From positions 1 to 6,980 of the forward strand of contig CADCRC010000160.1 in NCBI GenBank assembly GCA_902803795.1: DNA of 6,980 nt. The letters are read 5' to 3'. The stretch comes from an uncultured Erysipelotrichaceae bacterium (GTDB lineage: Bacteria > Bacillota_I > Bacilli_A > RF39 > UBA660). The notes below the pieces were generated by a model. It was not told where the DNA came from and did no database searches. It worked only from the letters and a program-made list of their open reading frames with translations. The translations under genes and the position numbers were made by a program. Below are positions 6,010 through 6,980 of the stretch, in pieces (within the stretch, counting starts at the first letter, position 1; every line of letters begins with the position of its first letter).

Positions 6010-6603
6010 ATGGATGAGAGATTCAATAAGAATATAGATAAATTAAAAGAGTTATATTTAAAAGATTCAAATGATACAGATAAAAAACTTAATGAATTTA
6101 TAAATAATATTGATAACAAAACAAATTTAGGAGTATTTGGAGATGTTGATAAAAACATATTATATAATGTAATATTAATAATAATTATATTATTACTTGG
6201 TCTTATAACATTTAGATATTCAAGTGAAGATATACCAATTGTAGGATTATACTATTTTGGATTTGTCTTTTTTATAGCTGGTATCTTAATTAGTAATACA
6301 ACACCAATATTTGGGCTTATATTTTTATTATCTCATGGAGGAACAGGCTTTGCATTAATGACAATTCCAACTATTATATCAATATTAAACGAACCATATA
6401 TGAGTGATAATCCTAAACTAATATATATGTATCTTGGAATTATAATTATTATACTTATTATAGCAAGCATTATAGCTGTATTAAATAATTTAAGCAATAA
6501 TTTAAAAAAGAATAAAAATGTATTTAGTCTAGCTTTAACACTATTTACAATAGACTTATTGCTTATTATATTACTTCCAATAATAGCTAATTATCTAGTT
6601 TAA
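6010..6603 (+). CDS. Unrecognised five-helix membrane protein
   Basis: I do not recognise the family. The 197-residue product has a charged, Asn/Lys/Asp-rich soluble N-terminus of about 49 residues, probably helical and cytoplasmic, then about five hydrophobic spans (near 50-68, 75-95, 99-125, 138-158 and 172-193). The third span begins with a distinctive small-residue patch SHGGTGF (108-114), the only likely functional motif. There is no signal peptide and no Cys residue. The ATG is well supported by GAGGTG (5999-6004) five bases upstream. It begins 57 bases after the CDF gene in the same direction with no terminator between, so the two are probably co-transcribed, and a strong terminator follows it. 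A link to metal export is possible but rests only on position. It resembles the short uncharacterised membrane proteins common in gut Mollicutes-like genomes. Confidence 0.75.
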   Translation: MDERFNKNIDKLKELYLKDSNDTDKKLNEFINNIDNKTNLGVFGDVDKNILYNVILIIIILLLGLITFRYSSEDIPIVGLYYFGFVFFIAGILISNTTPIFGLIFLLSHGGTGFALMTIPTIISILNEPYMSDNPKLIYMYLGIIIIILIIASIIAVLNNLSNNLKKNKNVFSLALTLFTIDLLLIILLPIIANYLV

Positions 6604-6605
6604 TT

Positions 6606-6639
6606 AAATGTTAGAAATATAATATTTTTAACATTTTTT
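6606..6639 (+). terminator. Strong intrinsic terminator after the membrane protein gene
   Basis: A 13-bp stem with one G-T pair (AAATGTTAGAAAT at 6606-6618 with ATTTTTAACATTT at 6624-6636) closes a five-base loop and runs into six T (6634-6639). It begins three bases after the stop codon. Confidence 0.8.
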
Positions 6640-6654
6640 ATATGGTGTTATAAT
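6628..6654 (+). promoter_or_regulatory. Extended -10 promoter of the methyltransferase gene
   Basis: TGTTATAAT (6646-6654) is a perfect extended -10. The best -35 candidate, TTAACA (6628-6633), matches five of six consensus positions but leaves a short 15-base spacer and lies inside the 3' arm of the preceding terminator. The extended -10 may be enough. The transcript would start close to the ribosome site AGGTGA (6662-6667). Confidence 0.55.
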
Positions 6655-6672
6655 ATTTAGTAGGTGAGATGT

Positions 6673-6980
6673 ATGAAAAAAGAAAGAAATTTTACTAAAG
6701 TATATATTTCAGATAGAGCATATAAAAGGCAAAAAACAACTAAACATCCATGGATATTTGATAATGAAATAGAAAAAATAGAAGGCAAGTATATAAATGG
6801 TGAATTAGTAGATGTATTAAGTTCAAAGAAAACATATATAGGAACTGGTTTTATAAATGATAATTCTAAAATAAGAATTAGAATAATATCAAGAAATGCA
6901 AATGATATATTTGATGATGATTTTATAAAAAGAAGATTAAAACATGCAATTGACTACAGAAAAAATGTAATGGGTGAAGA
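6673..6980 (+). CDS. RlmI-like class I SAM-dependent rRNA methyltransferase, N-terminal part
   Basis: The first 102 codons of a gene cut by the window end; the family is normally near 390 residues. The visible part matches the N-terminal PUA-like domain of the RlmI/YwbD group: a basic start, then HPWIFDNEI (25-33), GELVDVL (43-49), GTGFINDNSKIRIRII (57-72) and, after a linker, the beginning of the helical segment FIKRRLKHAIDYR leading to the methyltransferase domain. Known: E. coli RlmI makes 5-methylcytosine at position 1962 of 23S rRNA, and the PUA-like domain helps bind RNA. The catalytic domain lies outside the window, so activity and exact target cannot be judged. AGGTGA (6662-6667) sits five bases before the ATG. 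A strong terminator and its own promoter precede it, so it begins a new transcription unit. Confidence 0.85.
   Translation, partial: MKKERNFTKVYISDRAYKRQKTTKHPWIFDNEIEKIEGKYINGELVDVLSSKKTYIGTGFINDNSKIRIRIISRNANDIFDDDFIKRRLKHAIDYRKNVMGE

Noticed and set aside
5436..6158. Reverse-strand frames at 5436-5681 and 5949-6158
   Set aside because: Both lie opposite or mostly opposite well-supported genes and have low-complexity translations.

Overview
The window is about three quarters A+T and reads as a chromosomal stretch from a low-GC Gram-positive-type bacterium (Bacillota or Mollicutes-like gut lineage; inference from base composition, strong AGG-type Shine-Dalgarno sites, a YtrA-type GntR regulator and NfnAB). 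Tryptophan is encoded by TGG in all genes and no gene contains an in-frame TGA, so the standard code (or code 11) fits better than the Mycoplasma code. No gene in the window stops at TGA either.

Left edge (1-620): the first 26 codons of a leftward gene with its own Shine-Dalgarno and extended -10 promoter abut the 3' half of a response-regulator receiver domain that has lost its phospho-acceptor half. The boundary is sharp (about position 112/113), so this looks like a rearrangement scar or an assembly join. A hairpin terminator at 594-620 closes the remnant.

Region 2 (624-2620): a three-gene operon with overlapping or touching genes, made of a YtrA-subfamily GntR repressor, an ABC ATPase and an ABC-2 type permease. 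Its promoter is near consensus and overlaps a cluster of ATACAA half-sites that is a good candidate autoregulatory operator. A strong terminator follows.

Region 3 (2666-4919): nfnA-nfnB, the two subunits of the electron-bifurcating NADH-dependent reduced ferredoxin:NADP+ oxidoreductase, one base apart and read from one promoter. The iron-sulfur and flavin/nucleotide motifs are intact, so the enzyme should balance ferredoxin, NADH and NADPH pools in a fermentative or anaerobic metabolism.

Region 4 (4920-6639): a cation diffusion facilitator metal exporter that starts at TTG and ends in a Cys/His tail, then an unrecognised five-helix membrane protein, closed by a strong hairpin terminator.

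Right edge (6640-6980): an extended -10 promoter and the first 102 codons of an RlmI-type rRNA cytosine methyltransferase (PUA-like N-terminal domain), cut by the window end.

Most of the window is ordinary housekeeping and transport. The points most worth a second look are the half-receiver junction, the half-site cluster in front of the GntR operon and the unknown membrane protein. I do not see a clearly new system.
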